Of a stretch of DNA of 45,762 bases, positions 32,822-45,130 are shown piece after piece. Position numbers and translations under genes: made by a program. Numbering within the stretch: position 1 is the stretch's first letter; each line of letters opens with the position of its first letter. Source of the DNA: Lysobacterales bacterium (GTDB lineage: Bacteria > Pseudomonadota > Gammaproteobacteria > Xanthomonadales > Xanthomonadaceae); assembly GCA_015655355.1 (NCBI GenBank), contig JAATFG010000138.1, positions 1-45,762 on the forward strand, written 5' to 3'. A model generated the notes under the pieces. It did no database searches. It saw only the letters and a program-made list of their open reading frames with translations, and was not told where the DNA came from.

Positions 32822-33715
32822 TTACTTCAGTGTTTCGTTGAGTACTTCGGCCAGCCGCGCGGCGGCCAGGCGCACGCGTTCCTCGGCGAGCGGACGCTGT
32901 GCATCCAGGTAGGCGCCGCCGAGCTTGTGCTGCTCCTTGCCGTCGGCGGTGAGCGGGTACAACTGGTGCACGTTGACGTCGTGGCAGGATTCCTGCGCCC
33001 ATTGCAGCGGCGTGCCGAGCGTGGCCGGGGTCAGCGCGGGGATGCCGTCGCGTTGCAGCTTGTCGGCGTACTTTTCCGGGGCGAGCACGGCGGATTCGAG
33101 TTCGTAGTAATCCCACACCGCGTGCAGGTTGGTGCCCATCACGCCGTTGACGTAGCTTTTGCGCGCGTAGGCTTCCGGGGTGATGCTGGTGCGCAGGCTG
33201 ATCTGGTACTTGTTGCCGCCGGCGTCGTCGTGGCCATCGGGGCCGATGCGCGAGCCGGCATGGAACGGCTGGTGCACGTCGCCGATGAAGTGGACGAGGA
33301 ACTTCAGCGCGTCGCGGCGTGCTTCCAGCGGCTGGGTGGTGTCGGCGAGAATCTTGCGCTGTGCGTCGATCTGCGCGATCACGCAGTTGTCGCCGGCGCA
33401 GTCGCGCGGCGGCACGTAATCGCAATTGTCCGGGTCGAGATCGACGTAGTGCCAGCGCGAGGTGGTCTTGAAGCGGTCAGGGTCGGTGCCGCGCATTTCG
33501 TCGGGCCACGAAGCGACGCCGGCGAGGGTCGGGTCGGGTTCGCCTTGCAGCAGTTCGGCGATGTCCTTGCGTGCGGCGGGGGTGAGTTGGGTGGCGGCCA
33601 GATCGCCGACCAGCCAGTGGCCGAGGTGGCTCCAGGCGAAGGCGCTGGGCGCGGCGAGCGCCGTGGCGGCGAGGAGGGCGGAGGTGATGCGGCGGAGGCG
33701 GAGTCGGGTAGTCAT
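32822..33715 (-). CDS. S1/P1 family nuclease, secreted
   Basis: 297 residues. Signal peptide to Ala27 (LLAATALAAPSAFA). The mature protein starts with Trp28, the zinc ligand typical of P1/S1 nucleases (WSHLGHWLVGDLA). Other ligands follow: WHYVDLD, FLVHFIGDVHQPFHAG, DDAGGNKYQ and LHAVWDYYELE. These zinc nucleases cut single-stranded DNA and RNA and remove 3'-phosphates, usually outside the cell or in the periplasm. All key residues are present. The -10 element lies 6 bases before the ATG, so the mRNA may be leaderless. Confidence 0.94.
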   Translation of the reverse strand: MTTRLRLRRITSALLAATALAAPSAFAWSHLGHWLVGDLAATQLTPAARKDIAELLQGEPDPTLAGVASWPDEMRGTDPDRFKTTSRWHYVDLDPDNCDYVPPRDCAGDNCVIAQIDAQRKILADTTQPLEARRDALKFLVHFIGDVHQPFHAGSRIGPDGHDDAGGNKYQISLRTSITPEAYARKSYVNGVMGTNLHAVWDYYELESAVLAPEKYADKLQRDGIPALTPATLGTPLQWAQESCHDVNVHQLYPLTADGKEQHKLGGAYLDAQRPLAEERVRLAAARLAEVLNETLK

Positions 33716-33721
33716 GGCCCG

Positions 33722-33727
33722 ATTCTA
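33722..33727 (-). promoter_or_regulatory. -10 element (TAGAAT) of the S1/P1 nuclease gene
   Basis: The minus strand reads GCGCTAGAATCGGGCC-ATG. TAGAAT ends 6 bases before the start codon, so transcription would begin at or next to the ATG. Confidence 0.5.
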
Positions 33728-33741
33728 GCGCCGCAATGTGA

Positions 33742-35610
<1,869 letters not shown>

Positions 35611-35627
35611 GTTCGATCGCAACAACC

Positions 35628-35656
35628 GAAAGCCCCGTCCGCGGGGCTTTCTTTTT
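35628..35656 (+). terminator. Rho-independent terminator of gap
   Basis: Stem GAAAGCCCCG / CGGGGCTTTC with a TCCG loop, followed by TTTTT. It lies between gap and pgk. The palindrome CAAGA-AA-TCTTG at 35659-35670 follows before the pgk ribosome site. Confidence 0.88.
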
Positions 35657-35689
35657 CGCAAGAAATCTTGAGAAGGAAGGAAATACACG

Positions 35690-36862
35690 ATGTCGATTCT
35701 CCGCATGTCCGATCTCGATCTGTCCGGCAAGCGTGTGCTGATCCGCCAGGACCTCAACGTGCCGATCGACAACGGCAAGATCACCAGCGAGCAGCGCATC
35801 ACCGCATCGATCCCGACGATCAAGCTGGCGTTGCAGAAAGGCGCGGCGGTGCTGGTCACTTCGCATCTTGGCCGGCCGAAGGAAGGCACGTGGTCCGAAG
35901 AGGATTCGCTTGCGCCGGTGGCGAAGCGCCTCAGCGAATTGCTCGGCATCGAGGTGCCGCTGGTCAAGGATTGGGTCGATGGCGTCGAGGTGAAGCCGGG
36001 CGAAGTGAAGCTGCTGGAAAACTGCCGCATGAACGTCGGCGAAGGCAAGGACGACGAAGCGCTGTCGAGGAAATACGCCGCGCTGTGCGACGTGTTCGTG
36101 ATGGACGCGTTCGGTACCGCGCACCGTGCGCAGGCTTCGACGCACGGCGTCATCAAGTTCGCGCCCATCGCTGCCGGCGGCCCGCTGTTGATGGCCGAGC
36201 TCGATGCGCTGGCGAAGGCGCTCGGCAATCCGGCGCGCCCGCTGCTTGCCATCGTCGCCGGCAGCAAGGTTTCGACCAAGCTCGAATTGCTGTCGAACCT
36301 GGTCGGCAAGGTCGATCAACTGATCGTCGGTGGCGGCATCGCCAACACCTTCATCGCCGCGCAAGGCCACAAGGTCGGCAAGTCGCTGGTTGAAATGGAC
36401 CTGATCGACACCGCGAAGCAGATCATGCTCGAAGCGAAAACGCGCGGCGCGGACATTCCGGTGCCGGTGGACGTGGTCGTCGCCAGGCAATTCCTGCCGG
36501 ACGCGGAAGCGACGGTGAAGAAGGTCGATGAAGTCGCCGACGACGACTTGATCCTCGACATCGGCCCGCAGACCGCGGCGAACTACGCAGTGCTGATCGC
36601 GCAGGCCGGCACCGTGGTCTGGAACGGTCCGGTCGGCGTGTTCGAGTTCGAGGCTTTCGGCAAGGGCACCGAGACGCTGGCGCACGCGATCGCGGCGAGC
36701 AAGGCGTTCTCGATCGCCGGCGGCGGCGACACCCTCGCGGCGGTGGACAAGTACGGCATCGAAAAGGACGTCGGCTACATTTCCACCGGCGGCGGCGCCT
36801 TCCTCGAATTCCTCGAAGGCAAGACGCTGCCCGCGGTTGCCGCGCTGGAAGCGCGCGGCTGA
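35690..36862 (+). CDS. pgk: Phosphoglycerate kinase
   Basis: 390 residues. Transfers phosphate from 1,3-bisphosphoglycerate to ADP. N-terminal [16 protein letters not shown], substrate arginine region [24 protein letters not shown], the hinge [19 protein letters not shown], and the nucleotide-binding [13 protein letters not shown] and [19 protein letters not shown]. Ribosome site AAGGAAGG at 35673-35680. No obvious promoter lies between the gap terminator and this gene; either read-through or a weak promoter in 35657-35689 must drive it. Overlaps the phosphatase gene by one base. Confidence 0.97.
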   Translation: MSILRMSDLDLSGKRVLIRQDLNVPIDNGKITSEQRITASIPTIKLALQKGAAVLVTSHLGRPKEGTWSEEDSLAPVAKRLSELLGIEVPLVKDWVDGVEVKPGEVKLLENCRMNVGEGKDDEALSRKYAALCDVFVMDAFGTAHRAQASTHGVIKFAPIAAGGPLLMAELDALAKALGNPARPLLAIVAGSKVSTKLELLSNLVGKVDQLIVGGGIANTFIAAQGHKVGKSLVEMDLIDTAKQIMLEAKTRGADIPVPVDVVVARQFLPDAEATVKKVDEVADDDLILDIGPQTAANYAVLIAQAGTVVWNGPVGVFEFEAFGKGTETLAHAIAASKAFSIAGGGDTLAAVDKYGIEKDVGYISTGGGAFLEFLEGKTLPAVAALEARG

Positions 36863-37500
36863 TGGCGACGATCTTCTTCGACCTCGACGGCACCCTGATC
36901 GATTCGGAGTTCGGCATCTTCCGCAGCGCGGCCTACGCGCTGCGCGAGCTCGGCCGGGAGGTGCCGAGCGACGAAGTCATGCACGCGTGGATCGGCCCGC
37001 CGATGCGCGACAGCTTCGGCACGGTGCTGGAAACGCCCGCGCTGGTCGAAGAGGCGATGCGCTTGTACCGCGAACGCTACGATCGCGAAGGTTGGCTCGA
37101 ACACACCGTGTACGCCGGCATCGAGGACGCGGTGCGCGTACTGCACGCCGCCGGCCATGCGCTGTACGTCGTCACCGCGAAGAACGAACCGCATGCGCGG
37201 CGCATCGTCGAACATCTGCCGTTCGGCGCCTTCTTCATCGACGTGTTCGGTGCGACCATCGACGGGCGCCTGAGCCACAAGAACGATTTGATCGCCGCCG
37301 CACTGCAACGCTGGTCATTGCAGGCACGCGACTGCGTGATGGTCGGCGACCGGCGCATGGACATGGAAGGCGCGCGCGAACACGGATTGAGGGCGGTCGG
37401 TGTCCTGTGGGGCTTCGGCGACGAAGCCGAGTTGCGCGGCGCCGGCGCCAACGAGGTGATCGCGCAGCCTGCGCAATTGCCGGGTTTGTTCGCGGCCTGA
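36862..37500 (+). CDS. HAD family phosphatase (phosphoglycolate phosphatase-like)
   Basis: 212 residues. HAD superfamily hydrolase: motif I FFDLDGTLIDSEFG (Asp7 nucleophile, Asp9), motif II YVVTAKNEP, and motif III/IV MVGDRRMDMEGAREHGL. The alpha-helical cap lies between residues about 15 and 80. Resembles Gph-type phosphatases, which clear 2-phosphoglycolate; some members remove other phosphates. ATG overlaps the pgk stop (TGATG), so it is expressed with pgk and might clear a damaged or side-product metabolite of glycolysis. Substrate is inference. Confidence 0.9.
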   Translation: MATIFFDLDGTLIDSEFGIFRSAAYALRELGREVPSDEVMHAWIGPPMRDSFGTVLETPALVEEAMRLYRERYDREGWLEHTVYAGIEDAVRVLHAAGHALYVVTAKNEPHARRIVEHLPFGAFFIDVFGATIDGRLSHKNDLIAAALQRWSLQARDCVMVGDRRMDMEGAREHGLRAVGVLWGFGDEAELRGAGANEVIAQPAQLPGLFAA

Positions 37501-37570
37501 CTGGTCAGGCATTGGTCATTCGACCTTGGCGGTTGTCGTGTTTGATGGCGGCCCTTTTTGTTGCCGAAAG

Positions 37571-37579
37571 TGCTAGTTT
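37571..37579 (+). promoter_or_regulatory. Possible extended -10 (TGC-TAGTTT) of pyk
   Basis: TGCTAGTTT lies 23 bases before the pyk ATG, in the 102-base gap after the phosphatase gene. It matches the TGC-TAG form seen elsewhere, but the hexamer is weak. Confidence 0.3.
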
Positions 37580-37602
37580 TCCCGCATCAAAAGGGAATCC
37601 AC

Positions 37603-39078
37603 ATGCAAACGGCACAAGCGAACCAAAGACGTACCAAAATCCTCGCCACGCTCGGCCCGGCGACCGATGCCGACGGCGTGCTCGACCAGTTGTTCCGCGC
37701 CGGCGTCAACGTCGTGCGCCTGAATTTCTCGCACGGCGATCCGGGCGGGCAGGCCAAGCGCGCCGCCGCGGTGCGCGCCGCGGCGCAGCGCGTCGGTGCC
37801 GAGGTCGGCATCCTCGCCGACTTGCCGGGGCCGAAGATCCGCATCGAGAGGTTCGCGCAGGGCAAGGTCGCGCTGAAACTCGGCCAGCGCTTCGATCTGG
37901 TCGCGCGCGTTGATGCACCGTTGGGCGACGCGGCCCAAGTCGGCGTGTCGTATCTGGGTTTGCCGAACGACGTGAAGCACGGCGACGTGCTGCTGCTCGA
38001 CGACGGCTTGATGCAGTTGCAAGTCGAAAGCGTGGAAGGCGAGCGCATCGTCACCACGGTGCTCAACGACGGCTTCCTGTCCGACAAGAAGGGCTTGAAC
38101 AAGCAGGGCGGCGGCCTGTCGCTCGGTGCGTTGACCGAGCGCGACAAGGAACTGATCGGCATCGTCGCCAAGATCGGCGTGGATTTCATCGCGGTGAGCT
38201 TCTGCCGCAATGCCGAGGACATGAACGAAGCGCGCCGCATCGCCCGCGGACACGGCTGCGATGCGGCGCTGGTGTCGAAGATCGAGCGCACCGAGGCGAT
38301 CGAGAATCTCGCCGAAATCGTCGAGGCCAGCGACGTGGTGATGGTCGCGCGCGGCGACCTCGGCGTGGAGATCGGCGATGCCGAATTGCCGGGCTTGCAG
38401 AAGAAGATCATCAACGAGTCGCTGGCGCAGAACCGCGTGGTCATCACCGCGACGCAGATGCTGCAGTCGATGGTCGAATCGCCGATTCCGACCCGCGCCG
38501 AAGTGCTCGACGTGGCCAATGCGGTGATCGACGGCACCGACGCGGTGATGCTGTCGGCGGAAACCGCGGCCGGCGCGTATCCGGTCAAGGCGGTCGAGGC
38601 GATGGCGCGCATCTGCCTCGGCGCGGAGAAGCAGTTCGAGTTCAAGAGCGATTTCGAGAAGGCGCCGCGCAACCTCGGACGCGCCGACCAGGCGATCGCG
38701 ATGGCGGCGATGTTCCTCGGCGAACACGTCGGCGCGCGCGCGATAGTGGCGATGACCGAATCCGGCGGCAGCGTGGGTTACCTGTCGCGGTTCCGTTCCA
38801 GCGCGCCGATCTACGCGTTCTCGCGCCACGACGGCGCGCGCCGGCGCATGGCGATGATGCGCGACGTGTATCCGATCGCGTTCGATTCGCGCGGGCTGGC
38901 GCCGCTGGAAGCCGCACGCGAGGTGCTGCGCCTGCTGCACGCGCGCACGCTGCTGGAAACCGGCGACCGCGTCGTCTTCACCAGCGGCGACCACATGGAG
39001 TTGCACGGCGCGACCAACACGCTGCGCCTGTTGCAGGTGGGCGACGGCGGCAAGGCGGAAGGCTTGGGCGAACTGTAG
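37603..39078 (+). CDS. pyk: Pyruvate kinase
   Basis: 491 residues. Converts phosphoenolpyruvate and ADP to pyruvate and ATP. N-terminal RRTKILATLGPATD; NVVRLNFSHGD; the active-site region KIERTEAIENLAEIV and MVARGDLGVEIGDAELPGLQ; the ITATQMLQSMVESPIPTRAE block; C-terminal effector domain RLGRADQAIAMA-like region (shown as LGRADQAIAMAAMFLG) and VAMTESGGSVGYLSRFR. Start ATG 37603 with AAGGGA 6 bases upstream; a longer in-frame reading from 37558 is not conserved. Length is slightly above E. coli PykF (470). Confidence 0.97.
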   Translation: MQTAQANQRRTKILATLGPATDADGVLDQLFRAGVNVVRLNFSHGDPGGQAKRAAAVRAAAQRVGAEVGILADLPGPKIRIERFAQGKVALKLGQRFDLVARVDAPLGDAAQVGVSYLGLPNDVKHGDVLLLDDGLMQLQVESVEGERIVTTVLNDGFLSDKKGLNKQGGGLSLGALTERDKELIGIVAKIGVDFIAVSFCRNAEDMNEARRIARGHGCDAALVSKIERTEAIENLAEIVEASDVVMVARGDLGVEIGDAELPGLQKKIINESLAQNRVVITATQMLQSMVESPIPTRAEVLDVANAVIDGTDAVMLSAETAAGAYPVKAVEAMARICLGAEKQFEFKSDFEKAPRNLGRADQAIAMAAMFLGEHVGARAIVAMTESGGSVGYLSRFRSSAPIYAFSRHDGARRRMAMMRDVYPIAFDSRGLAPLEAAREVLRLLHARTLLETGDRVVFTSGDHMELHGATNTLRLLQVGDGGKAEGLGEL

Positions 39079-39145
39079 TTCGCCCTTCGCGCTTGCTGCG
39101 GCTCGTTCGGCGTCATGGCGGTGCATTGTGGTCGCGGCGCGGCGA

Positions 39146-39151
39146 TACAAT
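39146..39151 (+). promoter_or_regulatory. -10 element (TACAAT) of fba
   Basis: GCGATACAATTGCGC contains TACAAT, 5 of 6 consensus bases, ending 30 bases before the fba GTG. Expected transcript start near 39158, ahead of AAGGA at 39171-39175. Confidence 0.5.
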
Positions 39152-39181
39152 TGCGCATCCCCCGCATCGCAAGGAATTCCC

Positions 39182-40186
39182 GTGAGCATCGAAGAACTGG
39201 CTGAAACCGCACAAAAACTCGTCGCCGCGGGCAAGGGCATCATCGCCATCGACGAATCGGAAAGCACGATCGCCAGGCGCTTCGCCGAAGTGAAGATCGA
39301 CAACAGCGAAGAGAACCGCCGCCGCTGGCGCGAACTGCTGCTGACCACGCCGAAACTGACCAATCATGTTTCCGGCGCGATCCTGTTCGACGAGACGATC
39401 CGGCAGAAAACCGCGGACGGCACGCCGTTCCCGAAGTATCTGGAAAAGCACAACATCCTCGTCGGCATCAAGGTCGACAAGGGCACGGCGGCGCTGGCCG
39501 GTTGCCCCGGCGAAGTGGTGACCGAAGGTCTCGACGGTTTGCGCGAGCGCCTGGTCGAGTATTACAAGCTCGGTGCGCGTTTCGCCAAGTGGCGCGCGGT
39601 GATCAGGATCGGCGAGGACATTCCTTCCGGCACCTGCATCGAAGCCAATGTGCACGCGCTGGCGCGTTTCGCCGCGCTGTGCCAGGAACAGGGCCTGGTG
39701 CCGATCGTCGAGCCGGAAGTGCTGATGGATGGCGAGCACGACATCGAGGATTGCTACGAAGTCACCGAAGCGGTGCTGCTGTCGCTGTTCTCCGCGCTGC
39801 GCGACCACAACGTGCTGCTGGAAGGCACGATTTTGAAGGCGAGCATGGTGTTGCCGGGCAAGGACAGCGACGAGGAGGTCGACGTCGAGGAAGTCGCCGA
39901 ATCCACGGTGATGTGCCTGAAGTCCAGCGTGCCGGCGATCCTCCCGGGCATCGTGTTCCTGTCCGGCGGGCAGGACGACGAGGAAGCGACCGCGCACCTG
40001 GATGCGATGAATCACATCGAGAATCTGCCGTGGCCGCTGAGTTTCAGCTACGGCCGCGCGATGCAGCAGGCCGCGTTGAAGTTGTGGTCAAAGGATTTGG
40101 CCGGCAACTTCAGCAAGGCGCAAGCCATCGTGTTCGAGCGTGCGAAGGCGAACGGGTTGGCGGCCTTGGGCAAGTGGGAAGGGTGA
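39182..40186 (+). CDS. fba: Class I fructose-bisphosphate aldolase
   Basis: 334 residues. Schiff-base (class I, eukaryotic-type fold) aldolase cleaving fructose-1,6-bisphosphate into the triose phosphates used by gap. KGIIAIDESESTIARRF, the phosphate region VKVDKG-like IKVDKGTAALAG, RFAKWRAVIRIG (Lys136) and the Schiff-base lysine in LLEGTILKASMVLPG (Lys219). The C-terminal region has FLSGGQDDEEATAHLDAMN and LSFSYGRAMQQAALK. The start is GTG 39182, with AAGGA 6 bases upstream. No zinc-histidine motif of class II is present. Ends at a bidirectional terminator shared with accC. Confidence 0.96.
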   Translation: MSIEELAETAQKLVAAGKGIIAIDESESTIARRFAEVKIDNSEENRRRWRELLLTTPKLTNHVSGAILFDETIRQKTADGTPFPKYLEKHNILVGIKVDKGTAALAGCPGEVVTEGLDGLRERLVEYYKLGARFAKWRAVIRIGEDIPSGTCIEANVHALARFAALCQEQGLVPIVEPEVLMDGEHDIEDCYEVTEAVLLSLFSALRDHNVLLEGTILKASMVLPGKDSDEEVDVEEVAESTVMCLKSSVPAILPGIVFLSGGQDDEEATAHLDAMNHIENLPWPLSFSYGRAMQQAALKLWSKDLAGNFSKAQAIVFERAKANGLAALGKWEG

Positions 40187-40196
40187 CGTATCAATG

Positions 40197-40223
40197 AAAA
40201 AGCCGGCGAAAGCCGGCTTTTTT
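40197..40223. terminator. Bidirectional terminator between fba and accC
   Basis: Perfect 11-bp stem AAAAAGCCGGC-GAAA-GCCGGCTTTTT with a stable GAAA tetraloop. A T run lies on both strands, so it can end fba (+) and the accB-accC transcript (-). Confidence 0.92.
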
Positions 40224-40245
40224 GGTTGAGGCGTGGTGAGTCGAA

Positions 40246-41607
<1,362 letters not shown>

Positions 41608-41617
41608 GGCAACCGCC

Positions 41618-42103
41618 TTATTGCTTGATCACGAACAGCGGCTGGTCGAATTCGACCGGCGCGCCGCTCTGGCCGATGATCGCGACCACGGTGCCGGAAA
41701 CGTCGGCTTCGATCGGGTTGAACATCTTCATCGCTTCGATGATCGCCAGGGTGTCGCCGGCCTTGACCTGCGCGCCGACCGCGACGAACGCCGGCTTGTC
41801 CGGCGATGGCGAGGTGTAGAAGGTGCCGACCATCGGCGAGCGCACCACGTGGCCTTCCGGCAAGGCGCTGCCGGCCGGCTTCGCGCCGCCGGTGGCCGAT
41901 TCGGTGGGCGAGGCCATCGCCACTGCGGGCGCGGCGGCTGGCGCCGGGGCGGCGTATTGCACCGGTGCCGGAGCGGCGTAGGTCACGCCGCTGGACGGCA
42001 CGCGCGCCAGACGCACGGATTCCTCGCCTTCCTTGATCTCGATTTCGGCGAGGTTGGATTCTTCGAGCAGGTCGATCAGCTTCTTGATTTTGCGCAGGTC
42101 CAT
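41618..42103 (-). CDS. accB: Acetyl-CoA carboxylase biotin carboxyl carrier protein
   Basis: 161 residues. Biotinylated carrier subunit. N-terminal [20 protein letters not shown] (dimerisation/AccC-contact helix), an Ala/Pro-rich linker (residues about 43-85), the thumb [12 protein letters not shown], and the biotin motif [11 protein letters not shown] (Lys126). ATG 42103 is preferred because AAGAGG is 6 bases upstream and family similarity starts at MDLRKIKK. The frame is also open to an ATG at 42175 that overlaps the aroQ stop (ATGA) and would add a 24-residue Lys/Pro/Ser-rich leader ([14 protein letters not shown]). Confidence 0.94.
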   Translation of the reverse strand: MDLRKIKKLIDLLEESNLAEIEIKEGEESVRLARVPSSGVTYAAPAPVQYAAPAPAAAPAVAMASPTESATGGAKPAGSALPEGHVVRSPMVGTFYTSPSPDKPAFVAVGAQVKAGDTLAIIEAMKMFNPIEADVSGTVVAIIGQSGAPVEFDQPLFVIKQ

Positions 42104-42171
42104 GGCGGGCCTCTTCGGAATGGTGGGTTTGGAAGGAGATGCGGGGGATTTTGCGGATTTCTTCTTGATCG

Positions 42172-42612
42172 TCATGGCGCGAGCCGCTGGATCGCCGCGT
42201 CCAGCGCGTAGCGGTAGCTGTCGGCGCCGAAGCCGCAGACCACGCCGACGGCCTTGTCGCTGAGATAGCTGTGCCGGCGGAACGGCTCGCGCGCGTGGAC
42301 GTTGGACAGATGGGTTTCGATGAAGGGCAGGCCGACCCCGAGCAGGGCATCGCGCAGCGCCACCGAGGTGTGGGTGAATGCGCCGGGGTTGATCACGATG
42401 AAGGCGGTGCCGTCGCTGCGCGCGGCGTGGATGCGCTCGATCAGCACGTGTTCGGCGTTTGATTGCAGCGCGTCGAGTTCGTGGCCGGCGGCGGTGGCCT
42501 GCGCCTGCGCGGCGGCGTTGATGTCGTCCAGCGTGGCATGGCCGTAGACCTGCGGCTCGCGGGTGCCGAGCAGGTTGAGGTTGGGGCCATGCAGGAGCAG
42601 CAGCTTCGCCAT
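42172..42612 (-). CDS. aroQ: Type II 3-dehydroquinate dehydratase
   Basis: 146 residues. Dehydrates 3-dehydroquinate in the shikimate pathway. [20 protein letters not shown] with catalytic Tyr23, [45 protein letters not shown] with His101, and [11 protein letters not shown]. All type II active-site blocks are intact. Start at 42612; the ribosome site is weak. The gene lies upstream of accB/accC, a common proteobacterial order, and downstream of dsbD with a 104-base gap that contains no clear promoter. Confidence 0.96.
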   Translation of the reverse strand: MAKLLLLHGPNLNLLGTREPQVYGHATLDDINAAAQAQATAAGHELDALQSNAEHVLIERIHAARSDGTAFIVINPGAFTHTSVALRDALLGVGLPFIETHLSNVHAREPFRRHSYLSDKAVGVVCGFGADSYRYALDAAIQRLAP

Positions 42613-42716
42613 CGCAGAGTTGCACGCGTAACGGTAGAAGGGCGGAAGTCTGCGCGAACTTCCCGTTACTGTCCAGTTCGCCGAAGTTACGTCACATTTA
42701 CCGTACGGTGCGGTAT

Positions 42717-44879
42717 TTACCGCGCGGCGCGGTCGAGCGCGTCGTCGACGATCTTCTCGCTCAGCAATTGCGGCAGCACTTCGCCTTCGCCGCCGTTGCG
42801 CGGGAACACCACGTACAGCGGCACGCCGACGGCCTTGTACTGGGCGAGGAAGGCGGAAATCTTCGGGTCCGAATCGGTCCAGTCGCCGACCAGATACACC
42901 GCGTCGTGTGCCTTCAGCGCCTGCGCGAACCCCGGCTGCGACAACACGTGGCGCTCGTTGGCCTTGCAGGTCACGCACCAGTCGGCGGTCATGTCGACGA
43001 ACACGACCTTGTTCTGCGCGCGCAGTTCGGCCAGTTTTTCCGGCGACCACGGCTGCTGCACGGAATTCGCGGCGGTCGCGGTTTTCGCCGCCGGCTGCAG
43101 CTTGCCGACCTGCGTGGCCGGCCACAGCGCGACCAGCGCGACCAGCAGCGCGGCAAAGCGCCATGCGGTCCAGCGCTTGCGCTCGAACCACCACAGGCCC
43201 AGCGCGAACACCGCAAGCCCCGCAGCGACCAGCGCCATCGCATCCACGCCGCGCTGCTTGCCCAGCACCCACAGCAGCCACGCCGCGGTGAGGTACATCG
43301 GGAAGGCGAGGAACTGCTTGAGCGTTTCCATCCATGCGCCGGGCTTCGGCAACAGCTTGGCCAGCGCTGGCACGAAGCCGATCAGCAGGAACGGCAACGC
43401 CAGGCCCAGGCCGAGCGCCAGGAACACCGCCAGCGCGGCCAGCGCGCCGGACGAGAACGCATAGCCGAGCGCGCCGCCCATGAACGGCGCGATGCACGGG
43501 CTGGCGACCACGCAGGCCAGCACGCCGGTGAAGAAATCGCCGGCCGCGCCGGACTTGCTCACCAGCGCACTGCCGGTCTGGCCGACGCTCAGGTTGAACT
43601 GGAACACCCCGGACAGGCTCAGGCCGACCGCGAACATCAGGTACACCAGCACCGCGACCACGCCCGGCTGCTGCAACTGGAAGCCCCAGCCCAGCGCCTG
43701 GCCGCCGGCGCGCAGCGCCAATACCAGTCCACCGACCGCGGCGAAGCTCAGCATCACGCCGGCGGTGTACCAGAGCGCGTGCTTGCGTGCATGGGCGAGG
43801 CTTTCGCCGCTCTGCGCCACGCCCAGTACTTTCAGCGACAACACCGGCAGCACGCACGGCATCAGGTTCAGGATCAGGCCGCCGAGCAGGCCGAACAGCA
43901 GCGCGCCCCACAGGCCGATGCCGCCGCTTTGCTTCGCGCCGCTCGAGGAAGGGCCGGTCGAGGGGGACGACGCCGGCAGATCGACCGCGATCGTGCGCGT
44001 CATCGGCGGGTAGCACACGCCTTCGTCCTGGCAACCCTGGAATTTCGCTTCGACGCTGATGTGCGCGGCATTGCCGTTGCTGCGCTGCAACGGCAGCGGC
44101 ACGTCGATCTGGTTGTAGTAGACGACCTGGTCGCCGAAGTTTTCGTCGTGGTGGGTGACGCCCTGCGGCCACAACGGCGTGCCGGCGGCGATGCCGTCCG
44201 CGCCGCTCACGCTGAAATGGCTGCGGTCGCGGTACAGGTAATAGCCCGGCGCCATGGTGAAGCGCATCAGCACTTCGCCGGCGTCACCGGGAATGGCCTC
44301 GAACTTGTAGGCCTGTTCGGCGGGCAGCAGCGGCTTGTCCATGCCGGCGCCCTGCGCGGCGCCGAACAGCGGCTTTTGCGATCCCTCTCCTTGCGCGGGA
44401 GAGGGCGTCGTTGCGTCAGCGGGAACTGCCGCCGGCAGTTTCACTTCCAGCGTGCGGGTCTGCGGCGGGAAGCACACGCCGGCGTCGGCGCAGCCCTGGT
44501 ATTTGACTTGCAGCGAGACGTTGCCGGCATTCGCGTCGGCCTTGCCGGGCAGGACGGCGACGATGTCGCCGCGCCAGGTTTCGACGTCGCCGAGATAATC
44601 GTCGTGGTGCTGGATGCCTGCCGGCAGTTGCGCGTCGGCGGCGGCGAAACCCCCGCCTTGCACGCTCAGCCTGGTCTTGCCGCGGTACAGGTAGTAGCCA
44701 TCGACGATGTGGAAATGCACCTCGATGCGGTCGCGGCCGGGCGCGGTCGCGGTCACGAGGTAGGCCTGTTCGACCGGCAGCAGGTCCTGGCTGTCGTCAG
44801 GCGCGGCGTCGGCGAAGGCGGGAGCGAAGGCGATGGCGGCCGCGAGCAGCGCGGCGCAACGGAGCAGCAGGGATTTCAT
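42717..44879 (-). CDS. dsbD: Protein-disulfide reductase DsbD with two N-terminal domains
   Basis: 720 residues, longer than E. coli DsbD (about 565 mature). Moves electrons from cytoplasmic thioredoxin to periplasmic proteins. Signal peptide to about residue 23. The first n-DsbD domain has Cys130/Cys136 ([13 protein letters not shown]); a second n-DsbD domain has Cys283/Cys289 ([13 protein letters not shown]). The membrane domain has Cys342 ([13 protein letters not shown]) and Cys462 (VASPCIAPF); the C-terminal thioredoxin domain has Cys635/Cys638 (DWCVTC). The linker between the two n-DsbD domains (residues 159-166, PSPAQGEG) is encoded by repeat copy E. Divergent from groES. Confidence 0.95.
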   Translation of the reverse strand: MKSLLLRCAALLAAAIAFAPAFADAAPDDSQDLLPVEQAYLVTATAPGRDRIEVHFHIVDGYYLYRGKTRLSVQGGGFAAADAQLPAGIQHHDDYLGDVETWRGDIVAVLPGKADANAGNVSLQVKYQGCADAGVCFPPQTRTLEVKLPAAVPADATTPSPAQGEGSQKPLFGAAQGAGMDKPLLPAEQAYKFEAIPGDAGEVLMRFTMAPGYYLYRDRSHFSVSGADGIAAGTPLWPQGVTHHDENFGDQVVYYNQIDVPLPLQRSNGNAAHISVEAKFQGCQDEGVCYPPMTRTIAVDLPASSPSTGPSSSGAKQSGGIGLWGALLFGLLGGLILNLMPCVLPVLSLKVLGVAQSGESLAHARKHALWYTAGVMLSFAAVGGLVLALRAGGQALGWGFQLQQPGVVAVLVYLMFAVGLSLSGVFQFNLSVGQTGSALVSKSGAAGDFFTGVLACVVASPCIAPFMGGALGYAFSSGALAALAVFLALGLGLALPFLLIGFVPALAKLLPKPGAWMETLKQFLAFPMYLTAAWLLWVLGKQRGVDAMALVAAGLAVFALGLWWFERKRWTAWRFAALLVALVALWPATQVGKLQPAAKTATAANSVQQPWSPEKLAELRAQNKVVFVDMTADWCVTCKANERHVLSQPGFAQALKAHDAVYLVGDWTDSDPKISAFLAQYKAVGVPLYVVFPRNGGEGEVLPQLLSEKIVDDALDRAAR
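44383..44405. repeat. REP-like palindrome, copy E, inside dsbD
   Basis: CCCTCTCC-TTGCGCG-GGAGAGGG, an 8-bp perfect stem matching the core of the repeat family. It lies within the dsbD coding sequence in the linker between the two N-terminal domains, where insertion would be tolerated, and encodes PSPAQGEG. Confidence 0.75.
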
Positions 44880-44926
44880 CGGTGAATTCTAGCCGCGTCC
44901 GCGCCCGCTGCGCTGACCCGCCAGCG

Positions 44927-44988
44927 TCTCGAAGATTTCCAGCATTGCAACGCGGGCGCGCAGCGGGGCGTTGCATCGGGCTTCGAGA
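44927..44988. other. Nested inverted repeat in the dsbD-groES intergenic region
   Basis: The 326-base gap 44880-45205 holds this structure, the groES promoter and CIRCE. TCTCGAAG (44927-44934) pairs with CTTCGAGA (44981-44988), and inside it TGCAACGC (44946-44953) pairs with GCGTTGCA (44968-44975). It could fold as a long stem-loop or serve as protein-binding dyads. There is no T run, so it is not a simple terminator. Its role is unknown. Confidence 0.45.
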
Positions 44989-45059
44989 GAGCTAGGGCGT
45001 CCAGGTCCTCCCCGGTCCTTGGGCGCTCTTTTGGACCTGCAATTTTTTGCCGGCCGGCC

Positions 45060-45087
45060 CTTGAAAGCCCTGCCGGCGCCCACATCT
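45060..45087 (+). promoter_or_regulatory. Sigma-32-type heat-shock promoter of groESL
   Basis: CTTGAAA (45060-45066), a 13-base spacer and CCACATCT (45080-45087), compared with the consensus CTTGAAA-N13/17-CCCCATnT. One mismatch in the -10. Transcription would begin near 45095. Confidence 0.75.
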
Positions 45088-45130
45088 GCCATGCAGGCCC
45101 TGGCTTGCCGGGGTTCTCCTGCCCGCAAGG

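Noticed and set aside
42708..44885. 725-codon open frame on the + strand opposite dsbD
   Set aside because: Low-complexity shadow (Arg/Gln/Ala) of a fully conserved dsbD.
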